Shown here piece after piece: positions 8,581 to 17,454 of a stretch of 64,000 nt of DNA (its first letter is position 1; the number at the start of each line of letters is the position of its first letter). The position numbers and the translations under genes were made by a program. A model generated the notes under the pieces. The model ran no database searches, had not been told where the DNA came from, and saw only the letters and a program-made list of their open reading frames with translations. The DNA comes from Flavobacterium sp. 11 (GTDB lineage: Bacteria > Bacteroidota > Bacteroidia > Flavobacteriales > Flavobacteriaceae), in the NCBI RefSeq assembly GCF_002754315.1, contig NZ_PEFE01000001.1:1116001-1180000 (forward strand). The letters are read 5' to 3'.

Positions 8581-9585
8581 ATGGAAGAAAATACAGCGAC
8601 TTTAGACATCAGAGCAATCAATGAAAAAATAGAAAGAGAGAGTGCTTTTATAGACCTTCTCACAATGGAAATGAACAAGGTTATCGTGGGTCAAAAGCAT
8701 ATGGTGGAGCGTTTGTTAATTGGACTTTTGGGTCAGGGGCACATTTTGCTGGAAGGAGTTCCCGGATTAGCAAAAACATTAGCGATAAACACTCTTTCAC
8801 AAGCGGTACAAGGATCTTTCAGCAGAATACAGTTTACCCCGGATTTATTGCCAGCCGATGTTGTGGGGACTATGATTTATAATATTAAAGCCAATGAATT
8901 TTCGATAAAAAAAGGACCAATTTTCGCTAATTTCGTCCTTGCCGATGAGATTAACCGTGCGCCTGCCAAAGTACAATCGGCATTACTGGAAGCCATGCAG
9001 GAAAAGCAAGTGACTATTGGTGATACTACTTTCAAATTAGACCGACCATTCTTGGTTTTGGCGACTCAAAATCCAATTGAACAAGAAGGAACATACCAAC
9101 TGCCTGAAGCTCAAGTCGATCGTTTCATGTTGAAAACAGTTATTGATTATCCAAAAATGGAAGACGAGCGTTTAGTGATTCGTCAAAACCTAAAAGGGAG
9201 TTACGAAAAAGTAAATCCTGTGGTTTCAGTAGAACAAATTTTACGTGCTCAAGAAGCGGTTCGTGAGGTTTATATGGATGAAAAAATAGAAAAATACATA
9301 CTTGATATCATTTTCGCCACACGTTACCCAGAGAAATATAAATTGGCTGATTTGAAACCATTAATCAGTTTTGGAGCGTCGCCACGTGGAAGTATCAATT
9401 TGGCGAATGCCGCAAAATGCTACGCTTTTATCAAACGTCGTGGCTATGTAATTCCAGAAGATGTTCGTGCTGTAGTTCATGATGTGTTGCGTCACAGAAT
9501 TGGAGTTACCTACGAAGCCGAAGCCGAAAATATTACTTCAGTAGACATCATAAACAAAATCGTAAACGAAGTAGAAGTACCCTAA
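8581..9585 (+). CDS. MoxR-family AAA+ ATPase of the Bat operon
   Basis: 334 residues. Walker A is GVPGLAKT (59-66), followed by the Walker B region VLADEINRAP and sensor motif ATQNPIEQEGTY. MoxR ATPases work with VWA-domain partners in metal insertion or complex maturation, and this one heads the operon that encodes DUF58 and the two VWA proteins BatA and BatB. Bat proteins were linked to aerotolerance in Bacteroides fragilis. The start ATG follows a purine-rich leader. Confidence 0.95.
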   Translation: MEENTATLDIRAINEKIERESAFIDLLTMEMNKVIVGQKHMVERLLIGLLGQGHILLEGVPGLAKTLAINTLSQAVQGSFSRIQFTPDLLPADVVGTMIYNIKANEFSIKKGPIFANFVLADEINRAPAKVQSALLEAMQEKQVTIGDTTFKLDRPFLVLATQNPIEQEGTYQLPEAQVDRFMLKTVIDYPKMEDERLVIRQNLKGSYEKVNPVVSVEQILRAQEAVREVYMDEKIEKYILDIIFATRYPEKYKLADLKPLISFGASPRGSINLANAAKCYAFIKRRGYVIPEDVRAVVHDVLRHRIGVTYEAEAENITSVDIINKIVNEVEVP

Positions 9586-9586
9586 A

Positions 9587-9660
9587 AGTGAATAGTAATA
9601 AGTGAATAGTAATTAGCCTTGGTTGGTTACTATTCACTATTCACTAATTACTAATTACTA
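9587..9660 (+). repeat. AGTGAATAGTAA inverted repeat without a gene
   Basis: In the 80-bp gap between the MoxR and DUF58 genes, copies of AGTGAATAGTAAT and AGTAATTAG face each other. A 12-bp perfect stem pairs 9601-9612 with 9627-9638. The same words border the four-helix-bundle gene at 26341-26706, so this may be an empty or decayed counterpart of that element. Confidence 0.65.
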
Positions 9661-9665
9661 AAGAA

Positions 9666-10529
9666 ATGGATACAAAAGACCTCTTAAAAAAAGTACGGAA
9701 AATAGAAATCAAAACCCGAAGATTGAGCGATCACATCTTTTCGGGAGAGTATCATACGTCTTTCAAAGGACGTGGAATGACGTTCAGTGAAGTGCGTCAA
9801 TACCAGTACGGAGATGATATTCGTGCGATTGATTGGAATGTAACCGCACGTTACAACGAAGCGCACGTAAAAGTTTTTGAGGAAGAACGTGAATTGACCA
9901 TGATGTTAATGGTTGATATTTCAGGTTCAGAAAGTTTTGGTTCAAAAAATCAATTCAAGAAAGATATTGTTACGGAGATTGCTGCAACGATGGCTTTTTC
10001 GGCAACTCAAAACAATGATAAAATAGGTTTGATTTTGTTTTCGGATGAAATCGAATTATACATTCCGCCAAAAAAAGGAAGATCACACGTACTTCGAATC
10101 ATTCGAGAATTGATAGAATTTCAGCCTAAAAGTCGTAAGACAGATATTGCCCAAGCCTTGAAATTTTTATCGGGAACTCAAAAAAAGAAAGCGATTGTGT
10201 TTGTAATTTCTGATTTCATGTCGGAAGATTACGAGCAAACATTAAAAATAGCCTCTAAAAAACATGATATAACAGGGATTCGCGTATACGACATTCGAGA
10301 AGAAAAAATGCCGGATTTAGGAATGGTTTCTATGCTTGACGCCGAAACCGGAGCAATCGAATTGATAAATACCGGTTCGAAAGCAGTGCGAATGAATTAT
10401 GAAAAACAGTACCACGATAAAGTTAACTATTTTAAAGAAACATTCAGCAAATCAGGTTCAGGTGTTGTAAATACTAGAGTTGACGAAAGTTATGTGACGA
10501 AATTGCTGAGTTACTTTAAATCGAGATGA
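9666..10529 (+). CDS. DUF58 domain protein of the Bat operon
   Basis: 287 residues. The DUF58 signature is visible at YGDDIRAIDWNVTARYNEAHVKVFEEERE, here spanning residues ~48-77, followed by a VWA-like core with the MIDAS motif DISGS (residues ~87-91). DUF58 proteins always travel with MoxR ATPases and are thought to be their adaptors or clients. Being the second gene of the operon fits this. It is separated from the remaining bat genes by the inserted four-helix-bundle element. Confidence 0.92.
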   Translation: MDTKDLLKKVRKIEIKTRRLSDHIFSGEYHTSFKGRGMTFSEVRQYQYGDDIRAIDWNVTARYNEAHVKVFEEERELTMMLMVDISGSESFGSKNQFKKDIVTEIAATMAFSATQNNDKIGLILFSDEIELYIPPKKGRSHVLRIIRELIEFQPKSRKTDIAQALKFLSGTQKKKAIVFVISDFMSEDYEQTLKIASKKHDITGIRVYDIREEKMPDLGMVSMLDAETGAIELINTGSKAVRMNYEKQYHDKVNYFKETFSKSGSGVVNTRVDESYVTKLLSYFKSR

Positions 10530-10544
10530 TGATTTCAGATTTTT

Positions 10545-10570
10545 GATTAACGATTTTTGATTTCAGATTT
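10545..10570 (+). repeat. Left inverted repeat of S23-bearing element
   Basis: 26 nt beginning GATTAACGATTTTTGATTTC. Its exact reverse complement is at 11027-11052. The identical pair occurs at 35493-35518 and 35583-35608. It begins 16 bp after the DUF58 stop codon. Confidence 0.9.
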
Positions 10571-10625
10571 TGTAGAAGTGGGAAATAGATTTTAAACGGG
10601 TAAAATAAAAATATAAACTTAATAA

Positions 10626-10985
10626 GTGAATAAGCAAGAATTAGAAAATAGATTGATAGATTTTGCAGCAACAATAATAATCGTTGCAAGCAAATTTGAA
10701 AAAAACTATGCTGGGAATCATCTTGCTGGGCAAATAATTAGATCTGGAACTTCTCCTGCTTTAAATTATGGAGAGGCACAAAGTGCAGAAAGCAGTAAAG
10801 ATTTTATTCATAAAATGGGCATTTGTTTAAAAGAATTAAAAGAAAGCTTTGTTTGTTTAAAAATTATTGAAAAATCAAATTTAACGTCCGATTTAACAAA
10901 TCTAACTATTGCAAAAACTGAGGCTAATGAGCTAATTTCTATTTTCGTATCAAGTATTAAAACAGCTAAAACAAATCTGAAATAA
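10626..10985 (+). CDS. Four-helix-bundle protein (S23/IVP family)
   Basis: 119 residues, mostly helical, with the family core GNHLAGQIIRSGTSPALNYG followed by EAQSAESSKDF. Related proteins are encoded in intervening sequences of 23S rRNA genes and resemble the Avd accessory proteins of diversity-generating retroelements; their biochemical role is unsettled. The start is GTG, because an in-frame TAA lies immediately upstream. The gene sits between perfect 26-bp inverted repeats inside the Bat operon, in the same orientation. It has no functional link to the bat genes that I can see and looks like an insertion. It belongs to a different subfamily from the S23 gene at 26341-26706. Confidence 0.88.
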   Translation: MNKQELENRLIDFAATIIIVASKFEKNYAGNHLAGQIIRSGTSPALNYGEAQSAESSKDFIHKMGICLKELKESFVCLKIIEKSNLTSDLTNLTIAKTEANELISIFVSSIKTAKTNLK

Positions 10986-11026
10986 ATTTAGATTTTTGAT
11001 GAAAAGCGAATCGAAGTTTCGGGATC

Positions 11027-11052
11027 AAATCTGAAATCAAAAATCGTTAATC
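11027..11052 (+). repeat. Right inverted repeat of S23-bearing element
   Basis: Exact reverse complement of 10545-10570. The two arms enclose 456 nt including the whole S23 gene. It ends 36 bp before the next bat gene's start. Confidence 0.9.
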
Positions 11053-11088
11053 CTCAGTCAAAAATCGAAAGAGGTTCAATAATAAAAG

Positions 11089-12720
11089 ATGAAAAAACAA
11101 TTATACCTACTACTATTACTGCTTTCTACAGCTGTTTTTGCACAACAAAAACAAGTAGTTACGAGCATTGATACAACTAAAAATAAAATTGGTGCCGAGT
11201 TTAAACTGTCTATAAAAACAACGGTAGATACCGCTTCAAAAGTGATTTTTCCAAAACTAAAAAACTTTGGTGCTTTAGAGGTGATTCAGTCATATCCTAT
11301 TGATACTGTGAAAATGGATGGCCGTTATGAATTAATCAAAAAATACGGTTTAACCCAATTTGATTCCGGTAGATATGTTGTTCCAAGTATAAAGATTTTT
11401 ATCGACAGCAAACCGTTTATGACGGATTCGCTTTTGGTTGAAGTGGCAAATGTTCAAGTGGATACTTTGAAACAAAAAATGTTCGACATTAAGGACATTG
11501 CACCAGCAGATAATCCAATAGGCGACTGGTGGAAATACCTGTTAATTTTTGCTTTGATTATTGGTATTGGAGCGTTTATTTATTGGTTCATTAAAAAACG
11601 CCAAGAAAAGAAACTACAGGAAGAAATCTATAAAACGCCAATCGAGAAAGCGACTAGTTTGCTGGATACTTTAGAGAAAAAAGAACTTTGGCAAAAAGGG
11701 GAAGTCAAAGCATATTATAGTGAATTGACGGATATAGCCAGAAATTATATCGAAGAAGCGATAGAAATTCCAGCAATGGAAAGTACGACTTCAGAATTGA
11801 TTCAAGGACTTAGAGCGGCTTCTGTCAAAAAGAAAATGACGCTTTCACAGGAAATCATCGAAAATCTGGAGCGTGTTTTGAAACAAGCCGATTTAGTAAA
11901 ATTTGCCAAGTCAAAACCACTGGATTTTGAAATTACCGAGGATCGAAATAAGATTCAAAAAGCAATTCTGACATTAGACAATTCAATTCCTGTGGAAGTA
12001 CCAGTTGAAGAAGATGTGTTGTTGAATGAAGCGCAAAGACAAAAGCAGATACAAATTCAATTGCGTAAACAAAGAAATAAACGTATTGTTACTGCCGTAG
12101 CATCTGTTGTATTTTTATTGGCAGCGACCACAACTTTTTTCATTGTAACCAAAGGATTTAGTTATGTAAAAGACAATATCATTGGTCATCCTACCAAAGA
12201 ATTATTGGAAGGAGAGTGGGTAAAAAGTGATTATGGAAATCCAGGAGTTATTATAGAAACACCAAAAGTGCTTAAGAGAGTAGATTTGACAAAAACACTT
12301 CCTAAAGATGGAATGGCTTTGATCAAAGAAATGCAGTCTTTTGCGTATGGAAGTGCTTTGGATCCTTTTTATCTGATGGTTTCTACTTTAAAATTTAAAC
12401 AGGAGACACAAATAGATTTGGCTAAATCTATGGATGGAATATTGCAATCAATGGAAGCTCAAGGCGCACAAAATATGATTGTGAAGCAAGAGGAATTTGA
12501 AACCAAAGAAGGGGTTAAAGGAATTAAAGCCTATGGTACTTTTTCGCAAATTAATGGAGATGATAAGTCAAGTGCAAAAATGTATTATGAAGCATTACTG
12601 TTTAGTCAGGAAGGTGGATTACAACAGATTTTACTTTTTCATGAAGAAGGAGATACCTATGCAAATGAAATATCAGAACGAGTTTTGAACTCTGTCGAAT
12701 TAAAACAAGCAAGTAAATAA
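11089..12720 (+). CDS. BatD-like / DUF4381-like membrane protein of the Bat operon
   Basis: 543 residues. A signal peptide (ends VFAQQ, ~20) precedes a periplasmic beta-rich domain resembling the N-terminus of BatD. Then come a membrane helix (~148-168), a cytoplasmic helical region similar to DUF4381 (~180-300, including WQKGEVKAYYSELTDIARNY), and a second helix (~333-354). A C-terminal ~190-residue domain is one I do not recognise. It sits where flavobacterial Bat operons carry an extra BatD-like gene, between DUF58 and BatA. Its stop overlaps the BatA start (TAATG), implying translational coupling. The function is inferred from the operon only. Confidence 0.75.
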   Translation: MKKQLYLLLLLLSTAVFAQQKQVVTSIDTTKNKIGAEFKLSIKTTVDTASKVIFPKLKNFGALEVIQSYPIDTVKMDGRYELIKKYGLTQFDSGRYVVPSIKIFIDSKPFMTDSLLVEVANVQVDTLKQKMFDIKDIAPADNPIGDWWKYLLIFALIIGIGAFIYWFIKKRQEKKLQEEIYKTPIEKATSLLDTLEKKELWQKGEVKAYYSELTDIARNYIEEAIEIPAMESTTSELIQGLRAASVKKKMTLSQEIIENLERVLKQADLVKFAKSKPLDFEITEDRNKIQKAILTLDNSIPVEVPVEEDVLLNEAQRQKQIQIQLRKQRNKRIVTAVASVVFLLAATTTFFIVTKGFSYVKDNIIGHPTKELLEGEWVKSDYGNPGVIIETPKVLKRVDLTKTLPKDGMALIKEMQSFAYGSALDPFYLMVSTLKFKQETQIDLAKSMDGILQSMEAQGAQNMIVKQEEFETKEGVKGIKAYGTFSQINGDDKSSAKMYYEALLFSQEGGLQQILLFHEEGDTYANEISERVLNSVELKQASK

Positions 12721-13721
12721 TGACTAAAGTAACTTTTTTAAACCCAGAGTTTTTTTGGTTGTTTCTTCTGATTCCAGTAGCAATTGTATGGTTGTTACGG
12801 AAAAAGAACCATCAATCAGCCACATTAAAGATAAGTTCGTTACAAGGATTTAAAGGTTCCAAGTCGTATTTAACAAAGCTAAAGCCGATGTTGAATGTAC
12901 TTAGAATTCTGGCTTTGTGCTCTTTAATTATTGCTATGGCGAGACCAAGAACAGTTGATGTAAGTAATAAAACAAAAACGACCAAAGGAATTGATATTGT
13001 TATGGCAATTGACGTTTCTGGAAGTATGCTTGCCAAAGATTTGAAACCGGATCGAATGCAAGCACTTAAAAAACTGGCGTCAGACTTTGTTGAAGAAAGA
13101 CCAAACGATAGAATTGGGCTTGTGGTGTATGCTTCGGAAGCGTATACAAAAACACCGGTAACCAGCGATAAAGCGGTTATTCTGGATGCTATCAGAAGTA
13201 TAAAATACGATAATGTTTTAGTGGACGGAACGGGAATAGGAATGGGATTGGCCACTGCCGTAAACCGATTAAAAGACAGTAAAGCAAAGAGTAAAGTGGT
13301 TATTTTGATGACTGACGGGGTAAATAATGCCGGATTTATTGAACCGGATACAGCTTCTGACATTGCAAAACAATACGGAATAAAAGTATATACAATAGGA
13401 ATTGGGACAAACGGAATGGCGATGTTTCCTTATGCTATTGCGCCAAATGGAAAATTTCTTTTCCAAATGATGAAAGTGGAGATTGATGAGCAAATGATGA
13501 GAAAAATTGCTAATAATACTGGTGGAAAATATTTTAGAGCAACGAGCAACAGCAAATTAGCCGAAATTTATGCAACAATAAACAAGTTAGAAACCACTGA
13601 AATCGAAGAATTGAAATTTTATGATTATGATGAAAAATTCAGGCCATTTGTATGGTTAGCCGGTTTTTTATTATTGTTTGAATTAGGATTGCGAAATACA
13701 GTTTTTAAAAGCTTTATATAA
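12720..13721 (+). CDS. batA: BatA, VWA-domain membrane protein
   Basis: 333 residues. N-terminal membrane helices (~11-26 and ~60-74) are followed by a von Willebrand A domain with an intact MIDAS: Asp98-x-Ser100-x-Ser102 in DVSGSMLAKD, and the later MTDGVNNAG loop. A C-terminal helix (~307-325) closes the protein. This is the standard BatA layout, with the VWA domain probably exposed in the periplasm. The start overlaps the upstream stop codon. In the MoxR/Bat system the VWA proteins are the presumed effectors served by the ATPase. Confidence 0.93.
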   Translation: MTKVTFLNPEFFWLFLLIPVAIVWLLRKKNHQSATLKISSLQGFKGSKSYLTKLKPMLNVLRILALCSLIIAMARPRTVDVSNKTKTTKGIDIVMAIDVSGSMLAKDLKPDRMQALKKLASDFVEERPNDRIGLVVYASEAYTKTPVTSDKAVILDAIRSIKYDNVLVDGTGIGMGLATAVNRLKDSKAKSKVVILMTDGVNNAGFIEPDTASDIAKQYGIKVYTIGIGTNGMAMFPYAIAPNGKFLFQMMKVEIDEQMMRKIANNTGGKYFRATSNSKLAEIYATINKLETTEIEELKFYDYDEKFRPFVWLAGFLLLFELGLRNTVFKSFI

Positions 13722-13777
13722 TATTTAAAAACACAAAAGACTAGAAGTCTTTAAGGGAATGAGTTTAGATAGTTAGT

Positions 13778-13813
13778 AAACTTTGCGCCTTCTTTGTGAA
13801 CTTAGCGGTTAAA
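13778..13813 (+). repeat. Possible dispersed repeat ahead of batB
   Basis: AACTTTGCGCCTTCTTTGTG followed by AACTTAGCGGTTAAA fills the end of the 99-bp batA-batB gap. This wording resembles an intergenic sequence I recall from many Bacteroidetes genomes (CTTTGCG..CTTTGCGGTTAAA). Only this copy occurs in the window, so the repeat call rests on memory. Confidence 0.35.
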
Positions 13814-13820
13814 AAAAATT

Positions 13821-14858
13821 ATGGAATTAGACGAAAAAAAATATTTATACCTCCTTTTTATACTGCCACTTTTGGTGTTGGTTTTTTTGGCCAATTTATA
13901 TTGGAAAAGAAAAAAACAGCGCGAATTTGGGGATTTAGAAATGGTGAAAAGACTGAGCCCGGAAAGTTCTGTTTTTAAACCGGTTTTGAAATTAGGAGTA
14001 TTGCTTTTGGCATTGACCGGATTAATTTTTGGATTGGTAAATCCAAAAATTGGTACCAAAATGGAAACCGTAAAAAGGGAAGGAATCGACATTGTTTTTG
14101 CAGTGGATGTGTCCAAAAGTATGCTGGCCGAAGATGTAGCGCCAAACCGTTTGGATAAAAGCAAGCAAATTGTTTCGCAAATTATCAATCAATTGGGAAG
14201 CGACAGAATAGGAATTGTGGCGTATGCCGGAAGCGCTTTCCCGGTATTGCCAATTACTACGGATTATAGTGTTGCAAAAATGTTTTTGCAAAGCATGAAT
14301 ACGGATATGGTTTCTTCGGTAGGAACGTCATTCAACGAGGCCATCAAATTATCATCAACGTATTTTGATGATAAAAAAACGAGCAAGCTCTTGATTATGA
14401 TTTCTGATGGTGAAGACCATAATGAAGGTGCAGAAGAAGCAGCGGAAGAGGCCAATAAACTAGGAATTAAAATCATTACAATTGGTGTAGGAACTGAAAA
14501 AGGAGGCACGATTCCATTGAAAAGAAATGGAATTGTCGAAGGTTTCAAAAGAGATAATAACAATGAGGTTGTTATAACGAAACGAGTTCCAGAAAGCCTG
14601 ACGGCGATTGCTAAAGCGACAAAAGGCGGTTATGTAAACGGAAACAACACTAAAGAAGTCCTTGAATATATTAAGAATGCATTGAATAATATTCAAAAAA
14701 CAGAATTTGAAGCGACAGAAATGGCTGATTTTCAATCGCAATTTCAATGGTTTTTAGGTTTTGCTTTTGTTTTCTTATTTCTGGATATTTTCCTTTTGGA
14801 ACGAAAAACAAGTTGGGTAAACAAATTGAATTTATTTAACGAGAATAAAAAAGTTTAA
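13821..14858 (+). CDS. batB: BatB, VWA-domain membrane protein
   Basis: 345 residues, a paralogue of BatA. Membrane helices at ~9-27 and ~54-73 precede the VWA domain. The MIDAS is Asp96-x-Ser98-x-Ser100 in DVSKSMLAED, with ISDGEDHNEG as the second metal loop. A C-terminal helix lies at ~310-327. The order batA-batB-batC-batD-batE is the usual one. A 99-bp spacer separates it from batA, longer than other gaps in the operon. Confidence 0.93.
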   Translation: MELDEKKYLYLLFILPLLVLVFLANLYWKRKKQREFGDLEMVKRLSPESSVFKPVLKLGVLLLALTGLIFGLVNPKIGTKMETVKREGIDIVFAVDVSKSMLAEDVAPNRLDKSKQIVSQIINQLGSDRIGIVAYAGSAFPVLPITTDYSVAKMFLQSMNTDMVSSVGTSFNEAIKLSSTYFDDKKTSKLLIMISDGEDHNEGAEEAAEEANKLGIKIITIGVGTEKGGTIPLKRNGIVEGFKRDNNNEVVITKRVPESLTAIAKATKGGYVNGNNTKEVLEYIKNALNNIQKTEFEATEMADFQSQFQWFLGFAFVFLFLDIFLLERKTSWVNKLNLFNENKKV

Positions 14859-14929
14859 AGTATAAAGTTGCGCTCCATTATTGGAACAAAAACACTAAGT
14901 ATACTTTGACAATTACATTTAAAAACACA

Positions 14930-15670
14930 ATGAAAAACATAATTTTATATCTGTTATTGCTTTTTTCTTTTGTTGCAAACGCACAACAGAAAGATAGAAT
15001 ATTGCCTAAAGCAAACGAGGAATATGCCGAAAATAAATTTGTAGATGCCGAAGCTAATTATAGAATTTCGGATTCAAAATTTCCTAATAAAGCAACTGCA
15101 CCTTTCAATCTTGGAAATACTATTTATAAACAAAAACAATCTTCGGAAGCAAAATTTGCATACGCTAAATCTTTAAAAAATTCAAAAACAAGACCACAAA
15201 AACATAGAGCCTTTCATAATCTAGGAAATGTTTTCATGAATGAAAAGGATTATACGCAAGCAGTTGAAGCCTATAAAAATGCCTTAAGGAACGATCCAAC
15301 AGATGAGGAAACGCGTTATAATTATGCTTTGGCAAAAAAAATGCTGAAAGAAAATCCTCCAAAGGATGACAATAAAAAAGACGACAAAAAGAGCGATAAA
15401 GACAAGAAGGACGATAAGAAAGACGGAGAAAAAGATAAAAAAGACAATAAGGATAAAGAAAAGAAAGACGATAAGGGAGATAAAGACAAGCAAAATAAAG
15501 ATCCTAAGCCAAATGAAAATGGAGAGCCAAAACCAGCTCCCGGAGGAATTTCTAAAGAACGTCTGGAAAACCTGTTGAATGCAGTGAATAAAGAAGAAAA
15601 GAAGGTACAGGATAAAGTAAACGCCAAAAAAGTACAAGGAAAACCAGTTAAGACGGAGAAAGATTGGTAG
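14930..15670 (+). CDS. batC: BatC, TPR protein
   Basis: Start placed at the ATG giving MKNIILYLLLLFSFVANAQQ, a clean signal peptide; a TTG 24 bp upstream would spoil it. 246 residues. TPR units lie at ~40-135 (e.g. AEANYRISDSKFPNKATAPFN, with LGNTIYK and LGNVFMNEKDYTQAVEAY). They are followed by a low-complexity Lys/Asp tract (~145-200) and a helical tail. TPR proteins in the Bat cluster probably scaffold the periplasmic face of BatA/BatB. The next gene starts 20 bp after its stop. Confidence 0.92.
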   Translation: MKNIILYLLLLFSFVANAQQKDRILPKANEEYAENKFVDAEANYRISDSKFPNKATAPFNLGNTIYKQKQSSEAKFAYAKSLKNSKTRPQKHRAFHNLGNVFMNEKDYTQAVEAYKNALRNDPTDEETRYNYALAKKMLKENPPKDDNKKDDKKSDKDKKDDKKDGEKDKKDNKDKEKKDDKGDKDKQNKDPKPNENGEPKPAPGGISKERLENLLNAVNKEEKKVQDKVNAKKVQGKPVKTEKDW

Positions 15671-15690
15671 TTGAATTAGATAATTTGAAA

Positions 15691-17448
15691 ATGAAAAAAT
15701 TTATAGCAGTACTAGTTTTAATGGTGTGCAATTTACTTAGTGCTCAAGTACAATTTGAGGCTAGAGTGAGTAAAGCTACGCTAGGTATAAACGAGAGACT
15801 TCGTATCGATTTTATGATGAATGTAGACGGAGATAATTTTGTCCAACCGTCTTTTGAAGGATTTAGAATTATTGCCGGACCAAGCCAGCAAGTGAGTCAA
15901 TCTTGGGTGAACGGAAGAAGTTCTTTTGAGAAAATATATTCTTATTTTCTTTTGCCAAATCAAAAAGGGACGTTGGTTATCAAGCAAGCCGCTATAGAAT
16001 ACAACGGGCAAATCTATAAAACAGCTCCTATAAAAATAAATGTTACCGCTGCAACGGAACAGCCCAGAGATCCAAATGATACCAGTGTTTCGGCAGATGA
16101 TAATATTTATCTTGTTGCTGATATTTCTAAAACAAATCCATATGTAAACGAACCCATTACGGTAGTTTATAAAATGTATTTCAGTTATAATATTGGAGTC
16201 ACAAATTCTAACGAAGTTAGTAAGCCAAAATACAATGATTTCTGGAGTCAGAACATTGATATAAAACGATTTGTTGTTGAAGAAGGTATGTTTAAAGGGG
16301 AGAAATACCGTTTTATTGTGCTTAAAAAAATAGTTTTGTACCCTCAAAAATCAGGAAAGTTGGTCATTGAACCATTGTCATTAGATATTGATGTTCAATT
16401 GCCGTCGAATCGCAGGGATATGTTTGGTCGAATGGTTGTCACCGAGGGCAGCAAGAGAGTTTCTGCAGGAGCTAAAACCATAAATGTAAAAGCTCTTCCC
16501 GAAGCTGGGAAACCGGAAGATTTCTCGGGTGCTGTTGGGAATTTTGATTTCAAAGTAACACCAACCAAAACCAATTTAAAAAACGGAGAAAGCCTGGACT
16601 TAGTAGTAAGTGTAACCGGAAAAGGAAATCTGAAATTATTCAGTTTACCAAAACCGATAGCTCCCAATGCGCTGGAAATGTATGAAGCTGTTCATAGCGA
16701 ACAAGTAAACACGCCACTTTCAGGAATGACCGGAAAAATTTCGGACAGCTACACCATCGTTCCGCAATACAAAGGGAATTATCCGATAAAACCATTAAAA
16801 TTTACGTATTTTGATTTGGGTTCCAAAACCTATAAAACGCTAAGTTCTCAAGAGATCATGATTAATGTTCTTGACGGTCCTTCGCCTACTGATGCAACAG
16901 TAGCTTCTGGCACGGATACAAATAAGAATAAAATAGACAAAGTAGAGCAATTCAAATTCATAAAGTTAAAAAGCAATCTTTTGACAATGAATAAGAAAGA
17001 CTTCTTTGGGTCTAATTTATTTTACGGATTGTTCTTTTTTCCATTTTTAATGTTGCCTTTAATTGTATTATTCAAAAAGAAAAAAGAAGCTATTGATGGT
17101 GATATTACAGGAAACAGAATCCGAATGAATAATAGATTGGCAAAGAAATATTTATCGGAAGCCAAGAAACAAATCAATAACAAAGAACTGTTTTACATTG
17201 CGTTGGAGAAAGCGATGCATAATTTCTTGAAAGCCAAGTTGCATATTGAAACTTCAGAAATGAGTAAAGATAATATTCAAGAATTGTTATTGTCAAGAAA
17301 TGCTAATCCTGAAGCGGTGACTGATTTTATTGCACTTACGGAAAACTGTGAAATCGCTCGATATGCACCATCATCAAGTGTTACGATACAAAAGGATTTT
17401 GATAAAGCGGTAGTGATTATTTCAGATTTAGAAAAACAAATTGCTTAA
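15691..17448 (+). CDS. batD: BatD, oxygen-tolerance family protein
   Basis: Start set at the ATG giving MKKFIAVLVLMVCNLLSAQ; the in-frame TTG at 15664 is less likely. 585 residues. After the signal peptide come several beta-sandwich repeats (QVQFEARVSKATLGINERL..., later DNIYLVADISKTNPYVNEPI) typical of BatD. A membrane helix (FYGLFFFPFLMLPLIVLF) follows, then a cytoplasmic helical domain of ~120 residues. Known BatD proteins are periplasmic with a single membrane anchor. It belongs to the same transcript as batC and batE. Confidence 0.92.
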   Translation: MKKFIAVLVLMVCNLLSAQVQFEARVSKATLGINERLRIDFMMNVDGDNFVQPSFEGFRIIAGPSQQVSQSWVNGRSSFEKIYSYFLLPNQKGTLVIKQAAIEYNGQIYKTAPIKINVTAATEQPRDPNDTSVSADDNIYLVADISKTNPYVNEPITVVYKMYFSYNIGVTNSNEVSKPKYNDFWSQNIDIKRFVVEEGMFKGEKYRFIVLKKIVLYPQKSGKLVIEPLSLDIDVQLPSNRRDMFGRMVVTEGSKRVSAGAKTINVKALPEAGKPEDFSGAVGNFDFKVTPTKTNLKNGESLDLVVSVTGKGNLKLFSLPKPIAPNALEMYEAVHSEQVNTPLSGMTGKISDSYTIVPQYKGNYPIKPLKFTYFDLGSKTYKTLSSQEIMINVLDGPSPTDATVASGTDTNKNKIDKVEQFKFIKLKSNLLTMNKKDFFGSNLFYGLFFFPFLMLPLIVLFKKKKEAIDGDITGNRIRMNNRLAKKYLSEAKKQINNKELFYIALEKAMHNFLKAKLHIETSEMSKDNIQELLLSRNANPEAVTDFIALTENCEIARYAPSSSVTIQKDFDKAVVIISDLEKQIA

Positions 17449-17454
17449 CCAACG

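Noticed and set aside
12812..13363. 183-codon open frame on the minus strand inside batA
   Set aside because: It is antisense to the well-supported VWA gene, its product is a low-information Ser/Thr/Ile string, and it has no promoter box; it is a shadow of the batA codons.
15284..15637. Hydrophobic-looking minus-strand frames opposite batC
   Set aside because: They are the complement of the Lys/Asp-rich low-complexity tract of BatC, which reads as Phe/Leu/Ile/Ser strings on the other strand.
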